The position numbers were made by a program, and so were the translations under genes. Shown piece by piece: positions 11,546 to 20,780 of a stretch of DNA of 64,000 bases. Under the pieces are notes generated by a model. That model had not been told where the DNA came from. It saw nothing but the letters and a program-made list of their open reading frames with translations, and ran no database searches. Source of the stretch: Gemmatimonadota bacterium (GTDB lineage Bacteria > Gemmatimonadota > Gemmatimonadetes > Gemmatimonadales > GWC2-71-9); assembly GCA_040388535.1 (NCBI GenBank), contig JAZKBR010000008.1, forward strand, positions 30,524-94,523, in the 5' to 3' direction. The stretch's first letter is position 1. Every line of letters starts with the position of its first letter.

Positions 11546-13020
11546 CACTTGAGTCCCTCCCTGAGTTCATTGCGGCGATTGACCGCCTCGGTCACCTGGT
11601 CCGGATTCGCCAGCCCGTGCGCACCCACCTCGAGATTGCCGAGATCGCCGACCGGACGATGAAGCTTCCCGGTGGCGGGCCAGCGTTGCTCTTTGAACGC
11701 CCGGTGATGCCCGATGGTCGCGAGAGCAGCATCCCGGTGGCGATCAATCTCTACGGCTCTCACGAACGGATGCGGCTGGCCATGGGTGTCGGCGCGCTCG
11801 ACGAGATCGGCGACCGGATCAGCGAGATGGTCAACATGAAGGTTCCCGACGGGCTGATGGGAAAGCTCTCGATGCTGCCGAAGCTGGCGGAAATGTCGAA
11901 GTTTCCGCCGCGCACCAGGTCGGGTCGGCCGCCCTGTCAGGAGATCGTGCTGCAGGGAGATGAGATCGACCTCGACACTATTCCCTTCCTTCAGACCTGG
12001 CCCGACGACGGCGGCCGCTACATCACCCTGCCGATGGTGATCACCCGCGACCCGGGTCGGGGCACTCGCAATGTCGGGATGTACCGGGTGCAGGTGCAGG
12101 GAAAGCGCGAACTCGCGATGCACTGGCAGCGCCACAAGACCGGCGCCGCGCACTGGCGCGAGATGGCCGAGCGGGGCGAGACGATGCCGGTGGTGATTGC
12201 CCTCGGCGGCGACCCGGTGAGCGTCTATTCGGGTTCGGCGCCACTGCCGCCCGGGATCGACGAATTTCTCTTTGCCGGTTTCATTCGCAAGCAGCCGGTG
12301 GAACTTGCGCGAGCGGTCACGTGCGACCTCGAGGTCCCGGCCGAAGCGGAGATCGTGATCGAGGGCCACATCGACCCGCGCGAGGCGCTGGTGATGGAAG
12401 GGCCATTCGGGGATCACACCGGCTTCTATTCGCTCGCTGATCTCTATCCGCGAGTGCACGTCACGGCCGTGACGATGAAGAAGAAGCCGGTGTATGCGGC
12501 CACGCTCGTCGGCCGGCCGCCGATGGAGGATTTCTACCTCGGCCACGCCACCGAGCGGATCTTCCTGCCGTTGCTGAAGCTCACGGTACCCGAGATCGTC
12601 GACTACCACATGCCGGCCGCCGGCATCTTCCACAATCTGGTGTTTGTGAGCATCAACAAGCAGTATCCCGGTCAGGCCTACAAGGTGATGCACGCGCTCT
12701 GGGGTCAGGGACTCATGTCGCTGTCCAAGGTGCTGATCATCGTCGATCACGATGTCAATGTGCAGGACAGCGAAGAAGTCTGGTGGATCGCCCTCAACAA
12801 CATCGACCCGAAGCGGGATACCGAATTTGCGCGCGGGCCGGTGGACGTGCTTGACCACGCCTCGCAGGCGTTCACCTTCGGCAGCAAGATGGGAATTGAC
12901 GCGACGCGGAAATGGCCAGAAGAAGGCTTTACCCGGGAGTGGCCCGAGAAGATCGTGATGGACGACGAGACCAGGGCGAAGATTGATGCGATCTGGTCGA
13001 CGCTCGGCATCACGGGATGA
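11542..13020 (+). CDS. ubiD: UbiD family prenylated-FMN-dependent decarboxylase
   Basis: 492 aa, a standard UbiD length. It decarboxylates an aromatic (prenylated) ring acid using prenylated FMN made by UbiX, whose gene lies downstream. Recognisable segments include PMVITRDPGRGTRNVGMYRVQ (prFMN/metal-binding region) and EGPFGDHTGFYS, with the catalytic E-R-E set expected around these. The start overlaps the ubiE stop. In this cluster it most plausibly acts in menaquinone synthesis (the MqnL or MenD-independent route). The choice between the futalosine and classical routes is inference. The stop codon lies inside a heptamer repeat. Confidence 0.92.
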   Translation: MTLESLPEFIAAIDRLGHLVRIRQPVRTHLEIAEIADRTMKLPGGGPALLFERPVMPDGRESSIPVAINLYGSHERMRLAMGVGALDEIGDRISEMVNMKVPDGLMGKLSMLPKLAEMSKFPPRTRSGRPPCQEIVLQGDEIDLDTIPFLQTWPDDGGRYITLPMVITRDPGRGTRNVGMYRVQVQGKRELAMHWQRHKTGAAHWREMAERGETMPVVIALGGDPVSVYSGSAPLPPGIDEFLFAGFIRKQPVELARAVTCDLEVPAEAEIVIEGHIDPREALVMEGPFGDHTGFYSLADLYPRVHVTAVTMKKKPVYAATLVGRPPMEDFYLGHATERIFLPLLKLTVPEIVDYHMPAAGIFHNLVFVSINKQYPGQAYKVMHALWGQGLMSLSKVLIIVDHDVNVQDSEEVWWIALNNIDPKRDTEFARGPVDVLDHASQAFTFGSKMGIDATRKWPEEGFTREWPEKIVMDDETRAKIDAIWSTLGITG

Positions 13021-13050
13021 TGGATGATGGATCATGGATGATGGATCTGT
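13016..13050 (+). repeat. Heptamer tandem array GATGATG at the ubiD stop / ubiA start
   Basis: Five consecutive 7-nt units: GATGATG, GATGATG, GATCATG, GATGATG, and a degenerate GATCTGT. The first unit contains the ubiD TGA stop, and later units supply the ATG proposed as the ubiA start. The polarity (GA-starting unit on the coding strand, at the stop codon) matches the other arrays in the window. Confidence 0.75.
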
Positions 13051-13942
13051 GAGCAGGGAGGGGCAGACGTTTGCCGGCGGTTCGGCGCTGGCGCGCTGGG
13101 CGAGCTTCGTCAAGCTGCCGCACACGCTCTTCGCGTTGCCTTTCGCGCTGGTCGGTGTGCTCGCGGCGTCGCAGGTAGCTACCATCACGGCGCCGGTGGT
13201 GCTCTGGGTCGTGGTCGCCTTCTCAGCTGCCCGCTTCGCGGCGATGGGATTCAACCGCATTGTCGATCGGCGATTCGATCACGAAAATCCGCGCACTCGC
13301 GCCCGCGAGATACCGGCAGGGAGCATCAGCGTGGCTCAGGCCTCGATCGCCGTGGCTGCGGCGGCAGCGCTCTTCGTCTTCGCCGCATGGCAGCTCAATC
13401 CGCTCTGCTTTGTACTCGCTCCGGTGGCCCTCTGCTGGGTGCTCTGTTACAGCTATGCCAAGCGGTTCACCCACTGGCCGCACCTCTGGCTCGGGCTGTC
13501 GCTCGCGATCGCCCCGGTGGGTGGCTGGCTCGCCGTGGCGGGCGCGTGGAGTGAGCCGTGGTGGCTCCTCGCGCTGATCACGATCGCGGTGATGACCTGG
13601 GTGGCCGGCTTCGACATCTTCTATGCCCTCCCCGACGAAGGGTTCGACCGCGACCAGGGGCTGCGCAGTGCCGTGGTGCGGCTCGGCGTCCCGCGCGCGA
13701 TCTTCCTTGCCAAGCTTCTCCACGGGATCACGATCCCCGCGCTCGGCATCTTCGGCTGGTTTGCCGGGTTCGGGATCTGGTACTTCGTCGGCGTCATCGT
13801 CGCCGCCGGCATCCTGGCGTGGGAGCATCAGCTGGTGAAGCCGGATGACCTGTCGAATCTCGACGCCGCGTTCTTCACGATGAACGGAGTGATGAGTCTT
13901 ACCGTCTTCGGGTTTGCGCTTGTTGACGTACTGACACGATGA
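13034..13942 (+). CDS. ubiA: UbiA family prenyltransferase (4-hydroxybenzoate / menaquinone-precursor type)
   Basis: 302 aa, eight to nine membrane helices, inner membrane. It attaches a polyprenyl chain to an aromatic ring acid. The two Asp-rich Mg-diphosphate motifs are present: NRIVDRRFDHENPRTRARE (NDxxD-type) and DEGFDRDQGLRS (DxxxD-type). It sits between ubiD and ubiX, so the cluster covers prenylation, decarboxylation and methylation. The first residues (MDDGSVSREG) are encoded by a heptamer array, so the true start is uncertain; GTG 13049 is an alternative. The stop codon lies inside another heptamer array. Confidence 0.9.
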   Translation: MDDGSVSREGQTFAGGSALARWASFVKLPHTLFALPFALVGVLAASQVATITAPVVLWVVVAFSAARFAAMGFNRIVDRRFDHENPRTRAREIPAGSISVAQASIAVAAAAALFVFAAWQLNPLCFVLAPVALCWVLCYSYAKRFTHWPHLWLGLSLAIAPVGGWLAVAGAWSEPWWLLALITIAVMTWVAGFDIFYALPDEGFDRDQGLRSAVVRLGVPRAIFLAKLLHGITIPALGIFGWFAGFGIWYFVGVIVAAGILAWEHQLVKPDDLSNLDAAFFTMNGVMSLTVFGFALVDVLTR

Positions 13943-14077
13943 CAGATGACAGATGACTGATGACTGATGACAGATGACTGATGACTGAGCATGGATGCTG
14001 GCACATCCGCCATCCACGTTTCGTCTCGGCCCAATATCCGTCATCCGTCATCTGTCATCCGTCATCCATCATCCTCC
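13938..14077 (+). repeat. Inverted pair of heptamer arrays in the ubiA-ubiX intergenic region
   Basis: Left arm 13938-13986: seven exact GATGAC(A/T) units, starting 2 nt before the ubiA stop codon, so that the stop is inside the first unit. Right arm 14036-14077: six units, mostly ATCCGTC or ATCTGTC, roughly the reverse complement. The 49 nt between them carry a few degenerate units. In RNA the arms could form a long imperfect stem of some 35-40 bp ending just before the ubiX ribosome-binding site. Confidence 0.85.
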
Positions 14078-14088
14078 TGAGGATCTGA

Positions 14089-14673
14089 ATGCCGCAGCTA
14101 CCCCTGGTTTTCGCCATCACCGGTGCCTCCGGCGCTCCCTACGCGGTTCGGCTGCTCGATATTCTTGCGCGCAACCAGGTTCCGACCGATCTCATCGTGT
14201 CGGGCCACGGCTGGCGGTTGCTCGAGACCGAATCGGGGATCGCCGATGAAGCGGCCTTGCGCGCAGCGACCGGCGGCGACTGGCGGAGCATCACGGTCCA
14301 TCCCGACAACGATCGCGGCGCGAAACCGGCCTCGGGCTCCTATCGCACGCAGGGGATGATCATCTGCCCGTGCTCGATGGGAACGGTTGCCGCCATTGCC
14401 GCGGGAACCTCGCGCTCGCTGGTGGAGCGTGCTGCCGATGTGATGCTCAAGGAGCGACGCAAGCTCATCCTCGTGCCACGTGAGACGCCGCTCTCGCTGA
14501 TTCATCTCCGTAACCTCACCACGGTGACGGAAGCGGGCGCCGTGGTGATCCCCGCCGCTCCCGGGTTCTACCATCGTCCCGCGGCGATCGCCGACCTGGT
14601 GGACTTCATGGTGCAGCGGATGCTCGATCAGCTGGGACTCGACATTCCTCTGGGCCCGCGCTGGGGAGGGTAA
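14089..14673 (+). CDS. ubiX: Flavin prenyltransferase UbiX
   Basis: 194 aa flavoprotein that prenylates FMN from a dimethylallyl donor to make the cofactor for UbiD. The N-terminal ITGASGAPYAVRLLD is the FMN-binding signature; IICPCSMGTVAAIAAG and RKLILVPRETPLS are also characteristic. GAGGA at 14079-14083, 5 nt before the ATG, is a good ribosome-binding site and lies just after the right arm of the heptamer element. It is the functional partner of the upstream ubiD gene. Confidence 0.95.
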   Translation: MPQLPLVFAITGASGAPYAVRLLDILARNQVPTDLIVSGHGWRLLETESGIADEAALRAATGGDWRSITVHPDNDRGAKPASGSYRTQGMIICPCSMGTVAAIAAGTSRSLVERAADVMLKERRKLILVPRETPLSLIHLRNLTTVTEAGAVVIPAAPGFYHRPAAIADLVDFMVQRMLDQLGLDIPLGPRWGG

Positions 14674-14674
14674 C

Positions 14675-15169
14675 GTGCGACTGGGGATCATTGCCGACAC
14701 GCATGGCCTGCTGCGACCCGAAGTCTTCGAGGTCTTCGCGGAGGTCGATCACATCCTCCATGCTGGTGATCTGGGGCCGCTCGATCTGCTCACCGAACTG
14801 GAGGCGATTGCGCCGGTCACTGCGGTCTTCGGGAACACCGATCTGCCCGAGGTACGCGCCCGGCTGCCGCGAGTCGCGCGCATCCAGCTCGACGGCTTCG
14901 AGATCGTGGTGACGCACGGTGATCAGTTCGGTCGCGGGGTACCCAGCGAGGAGTTGCACGAGGCGTTCCCGGATGCGGAGATCATCATCCACGGGCACAC
15001 CCACATCCCGAAGCTGGAACTGGTCGATGTCGTGGTGACGGTGATGAATCCGGGAGGCGCGGGGCCACGCCGATATGACATTCCGGCTTCGGTGGGAATC
15101 CTGGAACTCGAGGCGGGAATCCCGCCGCGCGGGCGACTGGTGCCGCTCACGGCGGCCGACGAGGACTGA
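14675..15169 (+). CDS. YfcE/MJ0936-family metallophosphodiesterase
   Basis: 164 aa single-domain calcineurin-like phosphoesterase, cytosolic. Metal-binding motifs appear in order: IADTHG near residue 7, HAGDLGP near residue 30, FGNTD near residue 53, VVTHGD near residue 75, and IIHGHTHIP near residue 94. Characterised relatives hydrolyse phosphodiesters in vitro, but the physiological substrate is generally unknown. The GTG start lies 1 nt after the ubiX stop, so it is translated with the quinone cluster, though a direct role there is not evident. Confidence 0.88.
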   Translation: MRLGIIADTHGLLRPEVFEVFAEVDHILHAGDLGPLDLLTELEAIAPVTAVFGNTDLPEVRARLPRVARIQLDGFEIVVTHGDQFGRGVPSEELHEAFPDAEIIIHGHTHIPKLELVDVVVTVMNPGGAGPRRYDIPASVGILELEAGIPPRGRLVPLTAADED

Positions 15170-15181
15170 ACGGAGCGGGCG

Positions 15182-17929
15182 TTACACCTGGTGGGTGATC
15201 TGCGCCGCCACCACCCGCGAGAGCATGTTGAGGTCGTACGGCTTCTGGATCACCTCCGAGAAGCCATCCGCGGTGAGTTCCTGCGGGGTCGTGCCATCCA
15301 CGAAACCCGAAGCGAGCACGATCCGGAGATCGGGGCGCAATGCGCGGATCTTGCGGCACGCCTCACGCCCCGTCATCCGCGGCATGTTGCCATCCATGAT
15401 GACGAGGTCGAATGGCGTCACGGCGTCCGTCACCTTTTGCAGCGCTTCCTCGCCATCGGCCGCGACGGTCACGCCATAGCCCAGCCGCTCCAGCATTCTC
15501 CCGCCAACTACCCGGATCAGCGGTTCGTCGTCGACCAGGAGGATGTGACCCTTGCCGCGCGTCGGCTGGTCCAGCGCCACCTCCGGACTCGCGACGGCCT
15601 CGGAGTGGACCGGCAGATAGATCGTGATCGTGGTGCCTTCACCCATGGTGCTCTCCACTTCGATATGTCCCTGGTGAGATCGCACGGTGCCATAGACCAT
15701 CGCGAGGCCCAGGCCCGTCCCCTGGCCTGGAGGCTTGGTCGTAAAGAACGGTTCGAAGAGTCGTGCCAGAACATCGTTCGACATTCCCGTGCCCGTATCG
15801 CGCACCTCGATGCCGACGTATTCGGTATCGAGCGTGAGTCGCGGGTTGCGTGCGAGGAAAGGGGCATCGGCCAGGAGACGGTAGGTCCGGAAGGAGAGGG
15901 TGCCCCCGCCGGGCATCGCGTCGCGCGCGTTGATGGCGAGGTTGAGGAGCGCGTTCACCAGCTGATTGTGGTCGCAGTGAACGTTCACCGGCGGCGTCGA
16001 GAGTTCGAGCCGCACCGCGATCCGGCGATCGAGGGTACGCTGCATCAGGGCCGCCGCCTCGGTCACGACCCGGTCGAGCGACACCGGCCGGGCCTCGAGC
16101 GGTTCGTTCCGCGCAAAGGCCAGCAGGTTGCGGCTCAACCCGGCGCCCCGCTCAGCGGCCGAACGAATCGCGGCGGCGTCGTCGTGGATCGCCTGTGCAC
16201 CCACGCCCGGCTCCTGCAACATGTCGGCATAGCCGATGATCGCGGTCAGGAGGTTGTTGAAGTCGTGGGCGATTCCCCCGGCGAGCCGGCCGACCGCTTC
16301 CATCTTCTGCGACTGACGCAGTTCCTCTTCCAGCAGTTTGCGGTCCGTGACGTCCTGCACGACCGTGATCGCGAACGAGGGCGCGCCCGGTGAAACCACC
16401 ATCGCGGAGGTGATGTTGGCCCACGCGACGCTGCCATCCACACGGAGGTAGCGTTTTTCCCGCTGCATGACCGCTGTCTCGCCCTCGAAGAGCTGGCGCG
16501 CCTGTTCGGCATCGCCGGCGATATCGTCGGGGTGCGTGACCTCGGCAGTGCGACGACCGACAACCGCATCGGGCGTGGTGCCGAGGATTGCCGCGAAGGC
16601 ACGGTTGACCTGCAGATAGCATCCTTCGGTCGAGACTTCCGCCATCCCGACCGCGGCTTGCTCGAAGGCGCCGCGATAACGCGCCTCGCTGGCGGCGAGC
16701 GCGGCCTGGGCGCGCTGACGCTCGGTGATGTCCCGGAGAAAGACGCTGTACTCGGTGCCTTGCCCGGCTTCGTGCAGCGGGGTGATGGCGACCTCCACCG
16801 GGACCAGCGCCCCAGTACGCGTCCGGGCAAGGCGCTCGAATCTCTGGTTGATCGTCGAGCCTTCGAGCAGGGAGGGCGTCACCGCGAACTCGCCGGTGCC
16901 GGGGCTCGGACTGAGCAACTCGTTGAAGTTCTGCCCGACCGCGTCGGTCCGGCTCCAGCCCAGCACCTCCGTCGCCTGCGGATTCCATTCGCGCACGATG
17001 CCATCGGCATCGATCACGACGACGGCATCGAGTGCGGCCTCGAGGATGCGCCGAGTCCGGGCCGCGGTGCGCAACAGGGCGCGCTCTTCTTCCTCGGCGG
17101 CCCGCTGGCGCAGCAGCGCCGACATCCGGTTGAAGTGCTGTGTCAGCCGCCCGAGTTCATCCTCGTTGGGTGCCGACAAGGTCACCGCGAGGTCGCCGTA
17201 GGCAATCCGCGCGAGCCCGAGGTCGAGCGACGCGAGCGGCGCATAGAGTCGGCGATGCAGGAAGAGGCCGACGACCACGAAAAGAATGCAGCCACCGACC
17301 ATCCAGAGCGCGACGAAGCGTGCGGCCGCACGCGCCGTGTCGGCGAGGAGGGCTTCGTGGCGATTGACGTTGCCGAGCGCGAGCATCGTGGCGTTCGCGA
17401 GATCGGCCGCCAGCGGCGCATCGAGCGTGTCGGCCTGCTTCATGAAGGCAGTGGCCGAAGGGACATCACCGAGTTCCATCGCGGCAATGGCGGCGAGCAT
17501 TACCGAACCGAGATTCCCCTCGTGTACCCCGGCACTGATCAGTGTGGCTCGGAACTCGAGCGGAACTCCCTCGGGCCATGCCTGCGTGGTGAAGCCGCGC
17601 GGCGCCTCCAGCAACGCCTGCAGATTCAGGCGATGTCCCTCCAGCGTGTCCAGCGGCCCCGGGCCATGGCCGTCGCGTGTCACGCCGAGGAGCCGCCAGA
17701 GGTCGGTCATGATGTCGTCGAGGTGCTCGGCGCGGCGCGAGCTCTCGGTGAACTCCTGCAGGACCGTGGCGCTCTGCTGCTGCAGCCGCTGGGCCGCCGG
17801 GCCGAGGCGGAAGGCCACCACGAAACCCACGGCCGCGACATAGAGCAACGCGAGGACACCAATCGCGGACAGCGTCCAGCGAAGTGAAGGCGATCGACGG
17901 AGCAGTCGCGGCCGGGTCCCCGCGGTCAG
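15182..17929 (-). CDS. Hybrid sensor histidine kinase: TM-HAMP-PAS-PAS-HisKA-HATPase-REC
   Basis: Inner-membrane hybrid kinase. In order: an N-terminal helix, a periplasmic helical region, a second helix, HAMP, two PAS domains ([21 protein letters not shown] and [21 protein letters not shown]), HisKA with the phospho-acceptor His in [11 protein letters not shown], HATPase ([25 protein letters not shown]) and a C-terminal receiver ([19 protein letters not shown]). No ATG or GTG start precedes the first helix. CTG 17929, overlapping the TGA of the upstream gene, gives a basic n-region ([13 protein letters not shown]) before a complete helix; TTG 17848 would cut that helix. It follows a substrate-binding lipoprotein gene that may act as its sensor. 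Confidence 0.88.
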   Translation of the reverse strand: MTAGTRPRLLRRSPSLRWTLSAIGVLALLYVAAVGFVVAFRLGPAAQRLQQQSATVLQEFTESSRRAEHLDDIMTDLWRLLGVTRDGHGPGPLDTLEGHRLNLQALLEAPRGFTTQAWPEGVPLEFRATLISAGVHEGNLGSVMLAAIAAMELGDVPSATAFMKQADTLDAPLAADLANATMLALGNVNRHEALLADTARAAARFVALWMVGGCILFVVVGLFLHRRLYAPLASLDLGLARIAYGDLAVTLSAPNEDELGRLTQHFNRMSALLRQRAAEEEERALLRTAARTRRILEAALDAVVVIDADGIVREWNPQATEVLGWSRTDAVGQNFNELLSPSPGTGEFAVTPSLLEGSTINQRFERLARTRTGALVPVEVAITPLHEAGQGTEYSVFLRDITERQRAQAALAASEARYRGAFEQAAVGMAEVSTEGCYLQVNRAFAAILGTTPDAVVGRRTAEVTHPDDIAGDAEQARQLFEGETAVMQREKRYLRVDGSVAWANITSAMVVSPGAPSFAITVVQDVTDRKLLEEELRQSQKMEAVGRLAGGIAHDFNNLLTAIIGYADMLQEPGVGAQAIHDDAAAIRSAAERGAGLSRNLLAFARNEPLEARPVSLDRVVTEAAALMQRTLDRRIAVRLELSTPPVNVHCDHNQLVNALLNLAINARDAMPGGGTLSFRTYRLLADAPFLARNPRLTLDTEYVGIEVRDTGTGMSNDVLARLFEPFFTTKPPGQGTGLGLAMVYGTVRSHQGHIEVESTMGEGTTITIYLPVHSEAVASPEVALDQPTRGKGHILLVDDEPLIRVVGGRMLERLGYGVTVAADGEEALQKVTDAVTPFDLVIMDGNMPRMTGREACRKIRALRPDLRIVLASGFVDGTTPQELTADGFSEVIQKPYDLNMLSRVVAAQITHQV

Positions 17930-19029
17930 GGGATCGCCTCAAGCGTTGGACGCACCAGGTGAAGCAGCGAGCGCCGTTCGGTGTCGAAACTGATCGGGCC
18001 CGTCACGCCGGCGAAGGGCGGTCGGGTGCGGCCCAGCGACACCAGCCACTGACGCACCGCCTGACGGTTGGCCCCGGCTTCGCGCGTTGCGGCGATGAGC
18101 ACCTGATAGGCGTCGTAATAGAGCGCGTCACCAGCGTCGGGCGGATGCCCGAGGTATCGCTCGGCTCGCGCGATGAAATCGCGGTGCGAGGCGTCGCCAT
18201 TGGACGGGTCCCAGAAGGTCACGCTGCCAAACTTCGCGCGAACATCGCGCGGCAGTCCCTGTACCTCCGCCGAATGGAGCGTGACGCCATCGCCAGCCAG
18301 AAACTGGACCTCCGGCAAGGCAGCGCTGATCGGCAAGATCAGGCAGTTCATGGTATTGCTGCGCAGCGCAAGCACAACGACGTCGGGGCGGTGCCGGGCC
18401 AGTGCGGCGAGTGCCGTCGTGCGATGGAGCGGTTCAGCGCGGATATCGGTGCACGGCCGATCAGGGACCCGTACCTTGTCGACCTCGGTCACTCCGCGCC
18501 GCTGCAGCGCGGCACTGACGCCGTCGCGCAGCCCGACGCCGTACTCGTCGCCACCGTAGAGAATGAGCACCGAGCGGCTGTGGAGCGAATCAATGGCGAC
18601 GTCGGCGAGGAAGGCGCCCTCGACCGAATCGTTGGGGACCATGCGAAAGGTCCATTCGCCGGCGCTGCTGAGCCGTCGACTGGTCCCGGTGGGAACGATC
18701 TGGGGGATGCCGGCAGGATTGTAGACGTTCGCCGCGAGCAGCGACTCTCGACTCCCCGAATGCCCGACCACGGCGACAATGCGGTTGTCGGCGGCATAGG
18801 TCATCGCCTGCTCCGTTTCGCGACGAAGACCGCCCCCAAGGCTCGCCGACCACCGGACAACGGTGATCGGCGGGTTCAGGTGGAGCGAATCGAGTTCCTG
18901 GTCGACGAAGTCGACGATGCTGGGGTGGATCGCCGATCTCGGGTCGCCTGAACCGAGGAGTACGGGGGCCTGCATGTCACAGGCAGCGGCGCCGAGGAGC
19001 GCCAGCAGAACAGCAGGGAGGCGACTCAC
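17926..19029 (-). CDS. Periplasmic substrate-binding lipoprotein, LivK/Peripla_BP_6-like
   Basis: 367 aa. The N-terminus SRLPAVLLALLGAAACDM is a lipoprotein signal with lipobox GAAC. The mature protein resembles type I periplasmic binding proteins: VVGHSGSRESLLAANVYN and AGIPQIVPTGTSRR near the ligand site, SVLILYGGDEYGVGLRDGV, and DALYYDAYQVLIAA. Such proteins bind amino acids or small amides. No ABC transporter subunits are adjacent; instead the next gene is a hybrid histidine kinase with overlapping start, so it is probably a sensory receptor. GTG 19029 is chosen at the signal peptide, although no strong ribosome-binding site precedes it. Confidence 0.82.
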   Translation of the reverse strand: MSRLPAVLLALLGAAACDMQAPVLLGSGDPRSAIHPSIVDFVDQELDSLHLNPPITVVRWSASLGGGLRRETEQAMTYAADNRIVAVVGHSGSRESLLAANVYNPAGIPQIVPTGTSRRLSSAGEWTFRMVPNDSVEGAFLADVAIDSLHSRSVLILYGGDEYGVGLRDGVSAALQRRGVTEVDKVRVPDRPCTDIRAEPLHRTTALAALARHRPDVVVLALRSNTMNCLILPISAALPEVQFLAGDGVTLHSAEVQGLPRDVRAKFGSVTFWDPSNGDASHRDFIARAERYLGHPPDAGDALYYDAYQVLIAATREAGANRQAVRQWLVSLGRTRPPFAGVTGPISFDTERRSLLHLVRPTLEAIP

Positions 19030-19069
19030 GCTGACTAACTTACCCCCGAACTGCGGCCCCGGGTATGCG

Positions 19070-19549
19070 CTAGTTCGGGTCCGGTGCCGGGGCCTTTGAG
19101 AGGGGGCCGGCGCCGACGCCAGTAATCTTTCCGTTCGCGTCGAGAATCCAGCGCAGCACCACCTGATCGTCCGGCATCTCACTGAAGAGCCCAGCGTGCC
19201 AGAACTGCGGCCGACCGTTGCGACGCGTCATCTTCTCCTCGACGATGGCCGTTTCCACCCCGACACGCTCGGCGATCTGGTTCATCATCGTCCGGAGCCC
19301 GTCGATGCCGCCGACCTTTTCGATCGTCTCCGGCGCGATGACCTGGAGCAATGAGTCGGCCTTCCCAGTCAGGAACCAGCGGTTGTAGGTCTTGCCCAAG
19401 GCGAGAAAATGCGCCTCCTGTTCCGGAGTCAGCTTCGGCACCGGGGCTGGCTCGCTCGAGGCGGCCGGCGCCGTCGGGGTGGTCTGGGCGGTAAGTGGGA
19501 GAGCAAAGAGCGCGAGGCCGACCAAGGCCGGCAGGTAGCGTGCATTCAT
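19070..19549 (-). CDS. Secreted protein of unknown function (SnoaL/DUF3887-like)
   Basis: 159 aa with a Sec signal peptide (ARYLPALVGLALFALPLTAQ) and a Pro/Ala-rich linker, then a compact alpha/beta domain (FLALGKTYNRWFLTGKADSL, APETIEKVGGIDGLRTMMNQ). The pattern resembles NTF2/SnoaL-like or DUF3887 domains that often occur as extracytoplasmic accessory proteins, but no catalytic residues can be assigned. ATG 19549 is placed at the signal peptide. It lies 40 nt upstream of the binding-protein/kinase pair on the same strand. Confidence 0.6.
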   Translation of the reverse strand: MNARYLPALVGLALFALPLTAQTTPTAPAASSEPAPVPKLTPEQEAHFLALGKTYNRWFLTGKADSLLQVIAPETIEKVGGIDGLRTMMNQIAERVGVETAIVEEKMTRRNGRPQFWHAGLFSEMPDDQVVLRWILDANGKITGVGAGPLSKAPAPDPN

Positions 19550-19864
19550 CTGGTGTTCCAGGGTTCGGGTGACAGGCCCCAAACGAGAGAAGCCAAGGGA
19601 TAGTTTCGTTTTGAAACCGGCCCCATTCTTTTGGTCCGTCGTCGGTCCACTACACGGTGTCGCGCAGTGACCTTTCCTAAAGATGGATTCGCCCTTCAAT
19701 CCTCCGTCTAGGACTTTCGTAACTGCTTACTGCCAAATCATTTGTATTGCCCCATCCAGCGGCTTTTCGCGCTGGATCGGGGCGCATAACTTGCCCATCC
19801 TCAAGGCACGGAGCAGTGTCGCTGAAGTGGCATTTCGGCTCCCTCTCGAAGACGGAGCACCCCA
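19550..19864. other. Divergent intergenic region upstream of the PEP-CTERM pair
   Basis: 315 nt between the divergent secreted-protein gene (-) and the first PEP-CTERM gene (+), presumably holding both promoters. One strong hairpin is visible at 19749-19783: GCCCC plus ATCCAGCG pairing with CGCTGGAT plus GGGGC, with one bulged C and a TTTT-containing 8-nt loop. It sits about 80 nt upstream of the PEP-CTERM start and could be part of its leader. No ORF is convincing. Confidence 0.5.
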
Positions 19865-20599
19865 ATGATTCGAAGACTCCTCACGGTAGCTGTCGCGCTG
19901 GTCGCCGTGACCGCACCTCTCCTCTCCCAGACGACCGGTCCGGTCGTCCCAGTCAGTGATTTCGGGCCACGCCCCGGTCTCACCTTTGGCGGCAGTGGCA
20001 TCTCGACCGACGCAGTGATGGCCAATTCCGCGGCCAATCAGGTCGCGCTCGGCGGAGCCCACCTGTTTCTCTCGGCCACGCCGCGTTTCGCCGACCCCGC
20101 GTTGACCAATGACGGCGCCGGGCGCTTCTTCGCGCTCGCCGGAACGGACCTCAATGCACCGAGCCCGGTGGACCCGTATGCGATGTGGAATTTCGATTTC
20201 GCGATCGTGGGTGACAACGTGAACGCGTGGAACTACCGCCTGTACTACGACTTCAATCCGGCCGTCGGCAACTTCGGCGATTACGGCTACGTCGCCGTGA
20301 CCCCGACGCAGGACTCGTGGAACCTCGGGATGAATTTCCTCACGGTCTCGCTGGCCGGGATTGTGGTCCCGCCCACGTTCGCAGCGTTCAATCCGAATGT
20401 CGCGGGCGAGTATGGCTTCGCGCTGGTCGCGTTCAACGGCAGCCAGGTCGAAATGGGCCGGGCCGCGATTCTCGTGAACACTGCGTTGCCGGGCGGTCCT
20501 CAGGATGTCGTGCCGGAGCCCGCCACGATGGGGCTGTTGGCGACTGGCCTGGTTGGCATGGCCGCCGCGCGCCGCCGGAAGAAGATCACCCGGAGCTGA
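19865..20599 (+). CDS. PEP-CTERM sorting domain-containing exported protein, copy 1
   Basis: 244 aa. The signal peptide (RLLTVAVALVAVTAPLLSQ) targets export. The C-terminus is a textbook PEP-CTERM signal: VPEPATMGLLATGLVGMAAA followed by RRRKK. It should be anchored and then cleaved by an exosortase (EpsH/XrtA-type), which is not in this window. The mature domain is beta-rich with aromatic and Asn residues (WNYRLYYDFNPAVGNFGDYG). PEP-CTERM proteins are commonly linked to exopolysaccharide or biofilm matrix. The function is unknown; a close paralogue follows 181 nt downstream. Confidence 0.88.
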   Translation: MIRRLLTVAVALVAVTAPLLSQTTGPVVPVSDFGPRPGLTFGGSGISTDAVMANSAANQVALGGAHLFLSATPRFADPALTNDGAGRFFALAGTDLNAPSPVDPYAMWNFDFAIVGDNVNAWNYRLYYDFNPAVGNFGDYGYVAVTPTQDSWNLGMNFLTVSLAGIVVPPTFAAFNPNVAGEYGFALVAFNGSQVEMGRAAILVNTALPGGPQDVVPEPATMGLLATGLVGMAAARRRKKITRS

Positions 20600-20617
20600 T
20601 GCCGGAGTGATCAAGTT

Positions 20618-20653
20618 GCACCCTGCATCGGGCCCAGACGCCCGATGCAGGGT
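20618..20653 (+). terminator. Strong hairpin between the two PEP-CTERM genes
   Basis: A perfect 15-bp stem (CACCCTGCATCGGGC / GCCCGATGCAGGGTG) with a 6-nt loop, starting 18 nt after the first PEP-CTERM stop. Only TTG follows on the 3' side, so efficiency as an intrinsic terminator is uncertain. It separates the paralogues into two probable transcripts. Confidence 0.7.
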
Positions 20654-20780
20654 GTTGCTGCGTCAGCACGTCGCGTCGGTGTGCGGCCGATCGCATGCGA
20701 GTCGTCCCAACTTTCGGATCCTGAAACGATGACTTTCCTCGCGTTCGCACGATCCGGCAACCGTACTCTGAGGAGTTCCA

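Noticed and set aside
13223..14044. Antisense ORF with SSVICHQ-like repeats
   Set aside because: It is a translation of the heptamer array plus the reverse strand of ubiA; no domain, no ribosome-binding site.
13938..14077. Heptamer arrays as a CRISPR array
   Set aside because: Units are only 7 nt with no unique spacers, and there are no cas genes in the window.
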